NCBI RefSeq assembly: GCF_003986935.1 | Contig: NZ_RJZE01000004.1 | Span: 1-64,000 of the forward strand | Source of the DNA: Paraburkholderia kururiensis JCM 10599 = LMG 19447 | GTDB lineage: Bacteria; Pseudomonadota; Gammaproteobacteria; Burkholderiales; Burkholderiaceae | Length of the DNA: 64,000 nt | Direction: 5' to 3' | Shown here: positions 25,189 through 33,960 of the stretch, piece by piece | How the letters are laid out: each line of letters starts with the position of its first letter | How positions within the stretch are numbered: the first letter of the stretch is position 1 | The notes under the pieces: generated by a model | Database searches by the model: none | Told to the model about the DNA's origin: nothing | The model's input: the letters and a program-made list of their open reading frames with translations, nothing else | Translations under genes and position numbers: made by a program

Positions 25189-26251
25189 GCTGCAGTCGAG
25201 CGGCCTGCGTCTTGCCGATCCCCATGCGGGCGCCGCAAGCCGGCGCGGCGGCGCGGGTCCGTCGGACCACAAGGCCGTGACGGTGGACGGCGTCACGGTC
25301 ATGGTGCCCGTGCATACGAGCAGCGCCTGGCACTCGCCGTTCGTGGCGAGCGCACCCGACGCCTCGGGCACGAGCACGCTGCTGCGCGGCACGATTCCCG
25401 TGGCGAGCATCCGCTTTCCGAAGGCGCCGCGCTTCTACGCGCTGCAGACGTTGGATGGCGTGCCGTACTCGCAGATCGCCACGCTGCACAGCGCCGACGT
25501 GCTTGCCACCACGGTGCTGCAAACCTGCATCCGCTACGAGAGCCGCCGCAAGGCCTGCAAGTTCTGCGCGATCGGGCAGTCGCTCGCGGCGGGCCGCACT
25601 ATTGCACGCAAGACGCCCGAACAACTCGCGGAAGTGGCGCGCGCGGCCGTGTTGCTGGACGGCGTGAAGCACATGGTGCTCACCACCGGCACGCCGGCGA
25701 CGCCAGATCGCGGCGCGCAGGTGCTCTGCGAAAGCGCGTTTGCGATCAAGGCGGCAGTCGATCTGCCGATTCAGGCCCAATGCGAGCCGCCCGACGACGA
25801 CCGCTGGTTCGAACGCATGAAGGCGAGCGGCGTCGATACGCTCGGCATGCACCTGGAAGTGGTCACGCCCGAGCTGCGCGAACGCATCATGCCGGGCAAG
25901 GCAAGCGTGCCGATGGCGCGTTACATGCAGGCCTTCGAGGCCGCTGTCGCCGTATTCGGCCGCGCTCAGGTCAGCACCTACATCCTCGCGGGGTTGGGCG
26001 ACAGCGCCGAAGCGATTCTCGCGATGTCGCGCGACCTGATCGCGCTCGGCGTGTATCCGTTCGTGGTGCCGTTCGTGCCGATCAGCGGCACGCCGCTCGA
26101 AGATCATCCGGCGCCGTCGCCCGCGTTTATGAGGTCCGTGCTGGAGCCGCTCGGTGCGATGTTGCGCGAGGCCGGCATGCGCTCGGCCGAGATCAAGGCC
26201 GGCTGCGCGAAGTGCGGTGCGTGCTCGTCGCTTTCGTCCTACGAGGTGTGA
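25139..26251 (+). CDS. nitD: NitD: MSMEG_0568-family radical SAM protein
   Basis: 370 residues from ATG 25139, seven bases after GTGGAG; a GTG at 25127 is also in frame. Three Cys (C130, C140, C143 in [20 protein letters not shown]) give Cx9Cx2C rather than the classical Cx3Cx2C for the [4Fe-4S] cluster. The barrel shows [16 protein letters not shown] and [13 protein letters not shown], as in biotin-synthase-like folds. The C-terminus has another Cys group ([13 protein letters not shown]) that could hold a second cluster. It is conserved in every Nit1C cluster and required for growth on cyanide in pseudomonads, with unknown reaction. It overlaps nitC by 50 bases, pointing to translational coupling. 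Confidence 0.9.
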   Translation: MNARETLPAASRQLMTELQSSGLRLADPHAGAASRRGGAGPSDHKAVTVDGVTVMVPVHTSSAWHSPFVASAPDASGTSTLLRGTIPVASIRFPKAPRFYALQTLDGVPYSQIATLHSADVLATTVLQTCIRYESRRKACKFCAIGQSLAAGRTIARKTPEQLAEVARAAVLLDGVKHMVLTTGTPATPDRGAQVLCESAFAIKAAVDLPIQAQCEPPDDDRWFERMKASGVDTLGMHLEVVTPELRERIMPGKASVPMARYMQAFEAAVAVFGRAQVSTYILAGLGDSAEAILAMSRDLIALGVYPFVVPFVPISGTPLEDHPAPSPAFMRSVLEPLGAMLREAGMRSAEIKAGCAKCGACSSLSSYEV

Positions 26252-26253
26252 CC

Positions 26254-26811
26254 GTGCTCTGCGAGACCACCGAACCGGATGCCCTGCCGCTCGCCTATGC
26301 GCCCACGGCGTATCGCGTGAAATGGGTCACGCTGCCGTGGGAAGCGAACGAGGCGTACAAGCTGCGCCGCGCGGTGTTCTGCATCGAACAAGGCATCTTC
26401 CCCGGCGACGATCGCGACGCCGTGGACGAGCACGCGCAACTGCTCGTGGCGGTCAGTTGCATGGCGGGTCTGCCCGACCAGGTGGTGGGCACCGTGCGCA
26501 TTCATGAAACGGAGCCTGGCGTGTGGCTGGGTTCGCGGCTCGCCGTGCACGCGGCGTTTCGCCGGCACGGCAAGATCGGCACGACGCTCATTCAACTCGC
26601 GGTGACGAGCGCGCACGCGCTCGGCTGCACCACGTTTCTCGCGCACGTGCAGAGCCAGAACGTGCCGCTTTTCGAGCGGCTGCATTGGGACTCGCTGGCC
26701 GAGGAAGCCATTTTCGGGCGGCCGCATCGGCTGATGCAGGCGCAGCTTGCGCATTACCCGCCGTGCCATGCGCCACAGGCGGGGTTCGTGGTGGCGTCGA
26801 GGGGCGCGTGA
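26254..26811 (+). CDS. nitE: NitE: MSMEG_0567/Sll0786-family GNAT N-acetyltransferase
   Basis: 185 residues from GTG 26254, seven bases after GAGG; the GTG at 26248, which overlaps the nitD stop, is the alternative. The GNAT fold is seen in RRAVFCIEQGIFPGDDRDAV near the N-terminus, VVGTVRIHETEPGVWLGSRL (strands 4-5) and AFRRHGKIGTTLIQLAV, the acetyl-CoA pyrophosphate-binding loop (R-x-x-G-x-x). The C-terminus (FGRPHRLMQAQLAHYPP) is typical of the nitrogen-starvation subfamily. The acyl acceptor is unknown. It is fourth in the Nit1C order and its stop overlaps the next start (TGATG). Confidence 0.87.
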   Translation: MLCETTEPDALPLAYAPTAYRVKWVTLPWEANEAYKLRRAVFCIEQGIFPGDDRDAVDEHAQLLVAVSCMAGLPDQVVGTVRIHETEPGVWLGSRLAVHAAFRRHGKIGTTLIQLAVTSAHALGCTTFLAHVQSQNVPLFERLHWDSLAEEAIFGRPHRLMQAQLAHYPPCHAPQAGFVVASRGA

Positions 26812-27881
26812 TGAACGCGACGCCAACCGCGCAGGCGTTCCCGCTCAATGCGCTGAACGATGAGCTGAACAATGAGCTGAACCTTGCCGCGCTCGTCGAG
26901 CGGTTGCGTGCGAGCCGCGGCTTCGCGCACAAGACCGACATCGCGGACGTGGTGGGCGCGCTCGCCCTGCGCTTGCCGAATGGCTTACGTGATCTCGCGC
27001 AGGCCGTTGCCGTGGGCGACGACTGTGCGGCCATCGCGGACGGCGACGGCTATCTGCTGTTCGCCATCGAGGGCATGGTGGGCGACTTCGTGGCGGCGAT
27101 GCCGTGGTTCGCGGGCTATAGCGGCGTGATGGTCAACGTGAGCGACATCTACGCGATGGGGGGCCGGCCGCTCGCAGTCGTGGATGCGCTGTGGAGCGAC
27201 GGCGTAGCCGCTGCGCAGCCCGTGCTCGAAGGTCTGGCTGCGGCGGCCGTGGCCTACGGCGTGCCCGTGGTGGGCGGCCACAGCAACGTGCGCAGCGGTG
27301 CGGCGCAACTGGCGGTGTCCATCGTGGGTCGTGCGAAAGCGTTGCTCTCCAGCTTCAATGCAAAGCCGGGCGATCGTCTCGTCATGGCCGTCGACCTGCG
27401 CGGCCGGTACGAAGAACCGTATCCGTTCTGGAATGCCTCGGTGGGCGCGCCCGGCGAACGGTTGCGCGCAGACCTCGAACTGCTGCCGCAACTGGCCGAG
27501 GATGGACATTGCGATGCGGCCAAGGACATCAGCATGGCCGGCACGCTGGGCACGGCGCTCATGTTGCTCGAATGCTCGGGCGTGGGCGCGCGTATCGATC
27601 TCGATGCGATTCCGCGCCCTGCGTTCGTGCAGTCGGCCGCGGACTTCGAACGCTGGCTCACCGCGTTTCCGAGCTATGGCTTTCTGCTTTCGGTACGCGA
27701 GCCGCACGTCGATGCCGTGCTCGCGCGCTTTGCCGGGCGGTCGCTCGCGTGCGCCGTGATCGGCACCGTGGATGCAACGCGCGAAGTCGCGGTAACGCAG
27801 CGCGGCGATGCCGCGTTGCTGTGGGACCTGCGCGATGCGCCGTTCATTCTGCCGGCGTCTTGCGAGCGGCGGCCGTCATGA
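26811..27881 (+). CDS. nitF: NitF: sll0787-family AIR synthase-like protein
   Basis: 356 residues with the PurM/SelD/HypE architecture: an N-terminal ATP-binding half (AVGDDCAAIADGDGYLLFAI, VNVSDIYAMGGRPLAVVDAL, GVPVVGGHSNVRSGAAQLAV) and a C-terminal half (DGHCDAAKDISMAGTLGTAL). Relatives use ATP to activate a carbonyl or selenide oxygen. In Nit1C clusters the role is undefined. The N-terminus carries a short duplication (NDELNNELN). ATG 26811 overlaps the nitE stop by one base and has GAGGGG seven bases upstream. Its own stop overlaps the glycosyltransferase start (ATGA). Confidence 0.9.
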   Translation: MNATPTAQAFPLNALNDELNNELNLAALVERLRASRGFAHKTDIADVVGALALRLPNGLRDLAQAVAVGDDCAAIADGDGYLLFAIEGMVGDFVAAMPWFAGYSGVMVNVSDIYAMGGRPLAVVDALWSDGVAAAQPVLEGLAAAAVAYGVPVVGGHSNVRSGAAQLAVSIVGRAKALLSSFNAKPGDRLVMAVDLRGRYEEPYPFWNASVGAPGERLRADLELLPQLAEDGHCDAAKDISMAGTLGTALMLLECSGVGARIDLDAIPRPAFVQSAADFERWLTAFPSYGFLLSVREPHVDAVLARFAGRSLACAVIGTVDATREVAVTQRGDAALLWDLRDAPFILPASCERRPS

Positions 27882-29122
27882 ACGATCGGCTTGCGTCCTT
27901 GCCGTCGACGGTGCCGCCCGTACCGCTTTCCGCACGCGCGTTGCGTGTGGCGCTTTTCACACACTCCGTGAATCCGCGCGGCGGTGTGGTGCATACGCTG
28001 GAGCTTGCGCGTGCGCTGCATGACGAAGGTTGCGACGTAACCGTGTTCGCGCCCGCCGCCCAAGGCGAGACGATGTTTCGCGACACGCCTTGCCGCGTGG
28101 TGCTCGCGCGTGTGACGGACCGGCCCGCGAACACGGTGGCGATGGTCGAAACACGCATCGCTGCGTTAAGGCGTGCACTGCTCGATGTGCTGCTCGAACG
28201 CGGCGCCGCTCATTTCGACATCCTGCATGCGGGGGACAGCATCAGCGGCAATGCGCTCGCGCAGTTGAAGGAAGAAGGGCACATCGCAGGCTTCGTGCGC
28301 ACGGTGCATCACCTCGACGTATTCGACGACTTGCGCCTCGAACACTGGCAGCGGCGCGCGTGGCACGACGCGGACGTGGTGCTTTGCGTGAGCGATGCAT
28401 GGGCGCAGCGTATGCAGCGCGATCACGGCGTGGCGGCACTGACCGTGCCCAATGGCGTGGACGTCGAACGCTTTTGCACCGCGCCCGCCGACGAAGACCA
28501 CGCCGTGCGACAACGCCTCGGCATCACGAAGGAAGGTGGCCCGGTGGTGCTCGCCGTGGGCGGCGTGGAGGCGCGCAAGAACACGCTGATGCTGCTGGAA
28601 GCGTTCGCACGCTTGCGGCAAACGGCGCCCGCCGCGCAACTCGTGATTGCGGGCGGCGCAAGCCTGCTCGATCACGATGCGTACGCGCGGCAGTTCGCGG
28701 CGCGGGCAGCGGCGTGCGGGCTGCGCATCGGGCGCGGCGCAGCCGTCGTGTTGACCGGCACCGTGGACGATGCCGACATGCCCGCGCTGTTCCGCAGCGC
28801 GGACGTGGTCGCGATGGTCTCGGTGCGCGAAGGCTTCGGCCTCGTGGTGCTGGAGGCGCTTGCGTGCGGCCGTCCCGTGGTGGTCTCGCGCATTGCGCCG
28901 TTCACCGAATACCTCGACGAGCGCGTCTGCGTGTGGGCCAATCCGCTCGATGCGCAGTCCATCGCGGGCGCGCTGCGCCGTGCGCTGCACGCGCGCGGCG
29001 GAATCGACTTCACGCAGGCCGTGCCCGCGCTGCTCGATCGCTTCAGCTGGGCGGCGAGCGCGCGATGCCATTTGCAGATCTATGGAGCGTGGCTCGCCGG
29101 GCGAAGGCTCGCAGTGCGTTAA
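27878..29122 (+). CDS. MSMEG_0565-family glycosyltransferase (GT4 type) of the Nit1C cluster
   Basis: 414 residues. GT-B fold: the acceptor-side Gly-rich loop (LFTHSVNPRGGVVHTLELAR), a central VPNGVDVERFCTAP, the donor-site AVGGVEARKNTLMLLEAF, and the E-x7-E motif in REGFGLVVLEALACGRPVVV. It would transfer a sugar from a nucleotide-sugar donor; neither donor nor acceptor is known for this family. The ATG overlaps the nitF stop by four bases. A glycosyltransferase is a regular, unexplained member of Nit1C, so cyanide assimilation may go through a glycosylated intermediate or carrier; that is inference. Confidence 0.87.
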   Translation: MNDRLASLPSTVPPVPLSARALRVALFTHSVNPRGGVVHTLELARALHDEGCDVTVFAPAAQGETMFRDTPCRVVLARVTDRPANTVAMVETRIAALRRALLDVLLERGAAHFDILHAGDSISGNALAQLKEEGHIAGFVRTVHHLDVFDDLRLEHWQRRAWHDADVVLCVSDAWAQRMQRDHGVAALTVPNGVDVERFCTAPADEDHAVRQRLGITKEGGPVVLAVGGVEARKNTLMLLEAFARLRQTAPAAQLVIAGGASLLDHDAYARQFAARAAACGLRIGRGAAVVLTGTVDDADMPALFRSADVVAMVSVREGFGLVVLEALACGRPVVVSRIAPFTEYLDERVCVWANPLDAQSIAGALRRALHARGGIDFTQAVPALLDRFSWAASARCHLQIYGAWLAGRRLAVR

Positions 29123-29179
29123 GCCGTTGGTTGGAGCCCTTGCTCGGGTCCTCTCGTTAAATCGTCACAGGAGCACCTC

Positions 29180-29464
29180 ATGCCCGTCATGCATTTCCTC
29201 GTCCGCTGGCCCGACGGCAGCGAGGCGGACTGCTATTCGCCTTCCACCGTGGTCGGCGATTTCTTCGCGCCGGGCCAGCGCTATGCGCTCGAAGACTTCG
29301 TCGAGCGCGCGCGGCGAGCGTTGCACATCGGCTCGGAGCGCGTGCGCGAGAGGTACGGCTTCGCGTGTTCCGCGGCCATGGACCAGCTCGCGCAAATCGA
29401 GCAGACCGCCGCGGGCTTCGCCGGCGTGTCCGATGCCGCGGTCACCGTCATCGCGTTGCGCTAG
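29180..29464 (+). CDS. MSMEG_0570-family nitrogen starvation response protein
   Basis: 94 residues, the usual size. MPVMHFLVRWPDGSEADCYS and PGQRYALEDFVERARRALHI match this short family found only in Nit1C-type clusters; the second half is helical (MDQLAQIEQTAAGFAGVSDA). Function unknown. AGGAG lies six bases before the ATG. It sits between the glycosyltransferase (57 bases) and the flavoprotein (60 bases). Confidence 0.88.
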   Translation: MPVMHFLVRWPDGSEADCYSPSTVVGDFFAPGQRYALEDFVERARRALHIGSERVRERYGFACSAAMDQLAQIEQTAAGFAGVSDAAVTVIALR

Positions 29465-29524
29465 CGCGTAACCGTAACGGCAAGCGCCATTCTCAACTGT
29501 CATTCAGCGAGGCAGGAATCCGTC

Positions 29525-30868
29525 ATGTCGACATCTCTTTCCACCCAACGCCCCGGCGCGGCCGGCGAGCCGGGCCATTACAGCGTGATCGTCGTGGGCG
29601 GCGGGCAGGCGGGGCTCTCGGTGAGCTACTTCCTCCAGCAGTCGGGCATCGATCATCTCGTGTTCGAAAAGCACACCGTTACCCACACGTGGCGCGACCA
29701 GCGCTGGGACACGTTTTGCCTCGTCACGCCAAACTGGCAATGTGCGTTGCCGGGGCATCCCTACAACGGGGCCGACCCGCACGGCTTCATGAAGAAAGAC
29801 GAGATCGTCGCGTACCTGGACGGCTTCGTGGCCGCAGTGGATGCGCCGGTGCTCGAACACACGGGCGTGAAGCGTGTGAAGCCCGCGGGCTCCGGCGCGC
29901 AGGGACAGGGCCCGACCCTGGGCCGCTATGCCGTCACGACGGACCGCGGCGACTTCACAGCGGACCATGTCGTGGTGGCCTCGGGCGGCTACCACACGCC
30001 CATCGTTCCGCGCATGGCCGAGCGCGTGCCCGCGCACATCGTGCAACTGCACTCGGCCGAATATCGCAACCCGCAGTTGCTGCCCGCGGGCGCGGTGCTC
30101 GTGGTGGGCTCGGGCCAGTCGGGCGCGCAGATTGCCGAAGATCTGCACCTCGCGGGCCGCAAGGTGTTCCTTGCCGTGGGCGACGCGCCGCGCTGCGCGC
30201 GCTTCTATCGCGGGCGCGACGTGGTGGACTGGCTCGCGGACATGGGCTACTACGACATGCCGGTGGAGCAGCATCCGTTGCGCGAGGGCGTGCGCGACAA
30301 CACCAACCACTACGTGACGGGCCGCGACGGCGGTCGCGACATCGACCTGCGCAAGTTCGCGCGCGAAGGCATGGAGCTATACGGCCGCCTGCATGACCTG
30401 CGCGCGGGGCAATTGCACTTCGAAGCGAACCTTGGCGCGAGCCTCGACAGCGCCGACGACACCTACAACCGCATCAACGCGAGCATCGACGCGTTTATCG
30501 AAAAGAGCGGTATCGATGCGCCGCCTGGCTCACCGTACGAGCCGCTCTGGCGACCGGGCGCGGAGCGTACCACGCTGGACCTTGCCGCGAGCGGCATTGC
30601 GGCCATCGTCTGGTGCATCGGCTTTACGCCCGAATTCAGCTGGCTCGACGCGCCGGTGTTCAACGGCCGCGGCTACCCCTCGCATGTGCGCGGCGTCACG
30701 CCGCTGCCGGGGCTCTATTTCGTCGGACTGCCGTGGCTGCATACGTGGGGCTCGGGGCGGTTCTCGGGCATTGCGCGCGACGCGGCTTATGTGGTGGAGG
30801 CTATCCGCAGCGAGGCGGGCAGGGCAGACGAGCCGCCCGCCAGCCAGGCCGAGCGGGCGGCGGCCTGA
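29525..30868 (+). CDS. nitH: MSMEG_0569-family flavin-dependent oxidoreductase (NitH-like)
   Basis: 447 residues, last gene of the Nit1C cluster. Two Rossmann motifs are visible: SVIVVGGGQAGLSVSYFLQQ for FAD near residue 20 and VLVVGSGQSGAQIAEDLHLA for NAD(P)H near residue 195, plus FCLVTPNWQCALPGHPYNG, as in flavin monooxygenases. The C-terminal PGLYFVGLPWLHTWGSGRFS closes the FAD site. It may hydroxylate or oxidise the nitrile/cyanide-derived intermediate before or after the nitrilase step. AGGCAGG lies before the ATG. Nothing follows on this strand for 610 bases. Confidence 0.88.
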   Translation: MSTSLSTQRPGAAGEPGHYSVIVVGGGQAGLSVSYFLQQSGIDHLVFEKHTVTHTWRDQRWDTFCLVTPNWQCALPGHPYNGADPHGFMKKDEIVAYLDGFVAAVDAPVLEHTGVKRVKPAGSGAQGQGPTLGRYAVTTDRGDFTADHVVVASGGYHTPIVPRMAERVPAHIVQLHSAEYRNPQLLPAGAVLVVGSGQSGAQIAEDLHLAGRKVFLAVGDAPRCARFYRGRDVVDWLADMGYYDMPVEQHPLREGVRDNTNHYVTGRDGGRDIDLRKFAREGMELYGRLHDLRAGQLHFEANLGASLDSADDTYNRINASIDAFIEKSGIDAPPGSPYEPLWRPGAERTTLDLAASGIAAIVWCIGFTPEFSWLDAPVFNGRGYPSHVRGVTPLPGLYFVGLPWLHTWGSGRFSGIARDAAYVVEAIRSEAGRADEPPASQAERAAA

Positions 30869-31478
30869 GCTTCACCGCCGCGGCGTCGTGCTTCGATCGC
30901 CGCGGCGCCTATGTTTGCGCGCAAGCCGCACATGGGTTTCGGATCAGTCACTTACGGCACGTACCCGCAGGTTGTCCACAGTCTTGCCAACAAAAACTGG
31001 GGATAACCTTCCGGCAGTGCGCTAGCGGAGTGGACACGGCACGACACGGGGCGCCGCGCTAGCCGTGCGTCCGTTGTCGGACAAGTTGCGCCCGCACCAC
31101 AATCGCGGGCAGGAATCAAAACGCCGGGCACGTCGATCGCCATTTTCAGGCGAGCTTGACCGCATCAGAGAAATGAAAAACCTGTCATTTCAATGAAGCT
31201 AAATTTATTTTTATAGAGCGTGATTACGCGATCAAGTAAAAGTCACTGTTTTGTCTGCGAAAAATAAATTACGGTCGACTTCCAAAATTAAATATCCGCC
31301 GCATTACACCAGCCACAAGCGTTAATCAACGAATCCAGCATCGGTATTTCTTCCAGGGCCGCGCGGTCATCTAGCGCCAGGGGCGCAAATCTATAATCCG
31401 CCTCGCGCCATACAAACAAATCTTTCCCGGCGACTTCAATCATTCGCCTTTTTCTTTTCATCTATTTAGGAGACCATA
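30869..31478. other. Long intergenic region upstream of the porin gene
   Basis: The first ~270 bases are GC-rich and featureless. From about 31145 to 31330 the sequence turns strongly AT-rich (TAAATTTATTTTTATAGAG at 31200-31218 and AAAATAAATTACGG near 31260), as expected for a strong, regulated porin promoter. The porin ribosome binding site AGGAG is at 31470-31474. I cannot place -35/-10 boxes with certainty. Confidence 0.5.
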
Positions 31479-32669
31479 GTGAAAAAGACCATTCTGGCTG
31501 CCCTCCTGGGCGCAATGGCGACTGCGGCTTCGGCCCAAAGCAGCGTCACGCTGTACGGCCGTATCGACAACGGCGTCCAGTACGAATCGGGGCTGCCGAA
31601 GGGCTCGCAGATCAGCGCCGAAAGCGGCGACTGGGGCGAAAGCGAGTTCGGCATCAAGGGCGCGGAAGACCTGGGTGGGGGCACCAAGGCGATCTTCCAG
31701 CTCGAAATGGGGCTGAACACGCAGAACGGCTCGTACGGCAACGGGTCGCTGTTCGGTCGAGCCGCAACGGTAGGCCTTTCGAACGATACCTACGGTACGT
31801 TCAAGATGGGGAACTTCGGCGCCGGCGAAATTGAGCAGGACAGCTGGGACCTCGACCCGCAGGTGATGCAGGCCTACGCGATCTCGACGCTGGTGCGCGG
31901 CCGCAACTGGTCGCAGGCGGGCAATGGTCTCGAGTACACGACGGCATCGTTCGGCGGCCTCACGCTCAAAGGCCAGTACGACCTCACGAACGCCAATACA
32001 TGGAACGCCGGCAGCCCGGGCAGCGCGCCGGGCCAACTCGGTACGTCGACCGGGCTCGGCAGCGCGCAAGGGCGTTCGGACGGCCTCAAGGCGCAGTACA
32101 ACGCGTCTAATTTCGAGCTGCAGGCTATCTATGACGAAATTCGCGATCCGAATGGCCAGTTCAGCAACGTGTACCTGGCGTCGCGCTCGATACTGGCCGG
32201 TGGCACTGTCACGTTCGGGCCGGTCAAGGTCTATGCCGGCTTCCAACACCTGAGCGCACCGGACGCATCCAACGCCGGCTACTTCGGCACCGCCACGCCC
32301 ACCACGCTGCCGGGCGGCACGTCGCTGCCCACCGCGGTCAACCACGAATGGCTCGGCGCCGCCTGGCAGGTCACGACAGACGCCGCACTCACCGCCGCCG
32401 TCTACCACGCCAACGCGAACAACGGTAATGGCAACGCGACCATGTACACGCTGGCCGGCACCTACAACCTGTCGCGCCGTACCTTCCTGTACTCGGAGCT
32501 GGGCTACGTGCACAACAGTTCAACGTCGAACATCGGTCTCGGCAACGGCTATAGCGACCCGTACGGAGCCAATGCGAACAACGACCCCGTCAACGGTGGC
32601 GACAACACCAATCCCAACTACGGCAAGGGGCAGTTCGGGGCATTTGCCGGCATCATGACGCAGTTCTGA
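31479..32669 (+). CDS. Outer-membrane porin (Burkholderia OmpC-like, gram-negative porin family)
   Basis: 396 residues from a GTG start nine bases after AGGAG. The signal peptide MKKTILAALLGAMATAASA is followed by QSSVTLYGRIDNGVQYESG, the standard first strand of beta-proteobacterial trimeric porins. Alternating strands (SEFGIKGAEDLGGGTKAIFQ, RAATVGLSNDTYGTFKMGNF) and the terminal aromatic residue (MTQF) are present. It allows passive diffusion of small solutes across the outer membrane. Codon use is biased to preferred codons, consistent with high expression, and an intrinsic terminator lies about 185 bases downstream. The long AT-rich leader suggests control by nutrients or osmolarity, as is usual for porins. 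Confidence 0.95.
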   Translation: MKKTILAALLGAMATAASAQSSVTLYGRIDNGVQYESGLPKGSQISAESGDWGESEFGIKGAEDLGGGTKAIFQLEMGLNTQNGSYGNGSLFGRAATVGLSNDTYGTFKMGNFGAGEIEQDSWDLDPQVMQAYAISTLVRGRNWSQAGNGLEYTTASFGGLTLKGQYDLTNANTWNAGSPGSAPGQLGTSTGLGSAQGRSDGLKAQYNASNFELQAIYDEIRDPNGQFSNVYLASRSILAGGTVTFGPVKVYAGFQHLSAPDASNAGYFGTATPTTLPGGTSLPTAVNHEWLGAAWQVTTDAALTAAVYHANANNGNGNATMYTLAGTYNLSRRTFLYSELGYVHNSSTSNIGLGNGYSDPYGANANNDPVNGGDNTNPNYGKGQFGAFAGIMTQF

Positions 32670-32852
32670 CGTCTAATCGGCTGCTCGCTCGAACCGCGCG
32701 TTCGTGGCGCCTGTGGACGATCCATTTCCAGGATTCCAGTCTCGTATGGAATACTGATTTTCAGATTACGGCCTATGTGCAGGACGCGCAATGATCTAAC
32801 GTTGAATCGCGTTCACTCATACCCGTGGTTGAACGTGTTTCATACCTCTGTC

Positions 32853-32882
32853 ACCCCAACGCCGCGGCGTTGGGGTTTTTTT
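32853..32882 (+). terminator. Rho-independent terminator of the porin gene
   Basis: ACCCCAACGCC (32853-32863) pairs perfectly with GGCGTTGGGGT (32866-32876), leaving a two-base GC centre, and is followed by a run of seven T (32876-32882). It is the strongest intrinsic terminator in the window. Confidence 0.93.
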
Positions 32883-32971
32883 GTTCATTGTTTATTCATT
32901 GCAGGGTGCAGGAAAGCGGTGCGGTTGACGTCTGCTTCATTGCGGCTCTCTACGCGCGCTTCCACAACCGC

Positions 32972-33904
32972 TCAAGTAATCCGATACTTCGGCCCCGGCA
33001 CTACCTCGGCCGGCACCGGCTCATCGCACAACTCCAGCAGCGAGCGTTCGATGTTGCGCGTCAGCGCATCGAGCGCGAGATTGTTCGGTGCCGTGCCGAA
33101 GGGCTCGGCGATGTCGCCTGCAATGGCTTCGAGCGCAATCAGCGTGTACGAGACGAACACCGCGATGAGTGGCGTGAACACACCCAGCGACGCCACAAGG
33201 CCGAACGGCAGCAGAAAGCAATACGCGTAGACCGTGCGATGCAGCAGCACGCCATAGGCGAACGGAATGGGTGTGGAGGCAATCCGCTCGCAGCCGCCCA
33301 CGATCTTTTCGAGTTCGTTCAACTGCGCGTCGAGCATCCAGAGCGGCGCGGCGCCCAGCGTGCCCCGCTGGTGCAGACCGCCGAGCGTCGTGCGCAGATC
33401 ATTGAGGATCGCGACCGGCCGATACTGCCGGCCCTTCAGCGCAATGGCGCGCGTGGCGCCCACAAGGGGTTCGAGGTCGTCGTACGGGTCGGTGTTGCGC
33501 AGTTGATGCTTGAGCGCATAGGCGAACGCAATGAGCGAGCGCACGAACGCGTCGCGGTCGAACTGCTGCGAGCCTTCGTGCGAACCCGTTGGCACATAAG
33601 CGAGCGTCTGCGACGTCAGTGTGCGCGCCGCGATCAGCAGGTTGCCCCACAACGTGCGCGCTTCCCAGTAGCGGTCGTAGCTGCGGTTGTTGCGAAACGC
33701 GAGAAAGATCGTGAGCGCGACGCCGCACAGTGTGAATGGCGCCGTGCTCAGCAGAATCTTTTCGCCGAGTATGCGGCCGCCCGTCGCAACGGCGAGCACG
33801 CTCACGGCCAGCATGATCGCAAGCTGCGGCATGATGGCCTGAAGCACCGAGCCGTTCCAGACGAACAGCATGCGCAGCCAGTGTTGCTGCGGACGAACGA
33901 TCAT
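32972..33904 (-). CDS. Bestrophin-family anion channel-like membrane protein
   Basis: 310 residues, typical for bacterial bestrophins (YneE/UPF0187). The family motifs are NGSVLQAIMPQLAIMLAVSV (first helices), LAFRNNRSYDRYWEARTLWG and PIPFAYGVLLHRTVYAYCFL, with the C-terminal DIAEPFGTAPNNLALDALTR, which corresponds to the conserved acidic/FGxxxND region. Bacterial homologues form pentameric channels for anions or Na+. It lies 57 bases downstream of the molybdoenzyme gene on the same strand and may be co-transcribed; a functional link is not obvious. Confidence 0.88.
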   Translation of the reverse strand: MIVRPQQHWLRMLFVWNGSVLQAIMPQLAIMLAVSVLAVATGGRILGEKILLSTAPFTLCGVALTIFLAFRNNRSYDRYWEARTLWGNLLIAARTLTSQTLAYVPTGSHEGSQQFDRDAFVRSLIAFAYALKHQLRNTDPYDDLEPLVGATRAIALKGRQYRPVAILNDLRTTLGGLHQRGTLGAAPLWMLDAQLNELEKIVGGCERIASTPIPFAYGVLLHRTVYAYCFLLPFGLVASLGVFTPLIAVFVSYTLIALEAIAGDIAEPFGTAPNNLALDALTRNIERSLLELCDEPVPAEVVPGPKYRIT

Positions 33905-33960
33905 GGCTGTACCTCTCCTGTCACCGCGTCATGTTCCTGCGGACTCATGGACTCGTGCAT

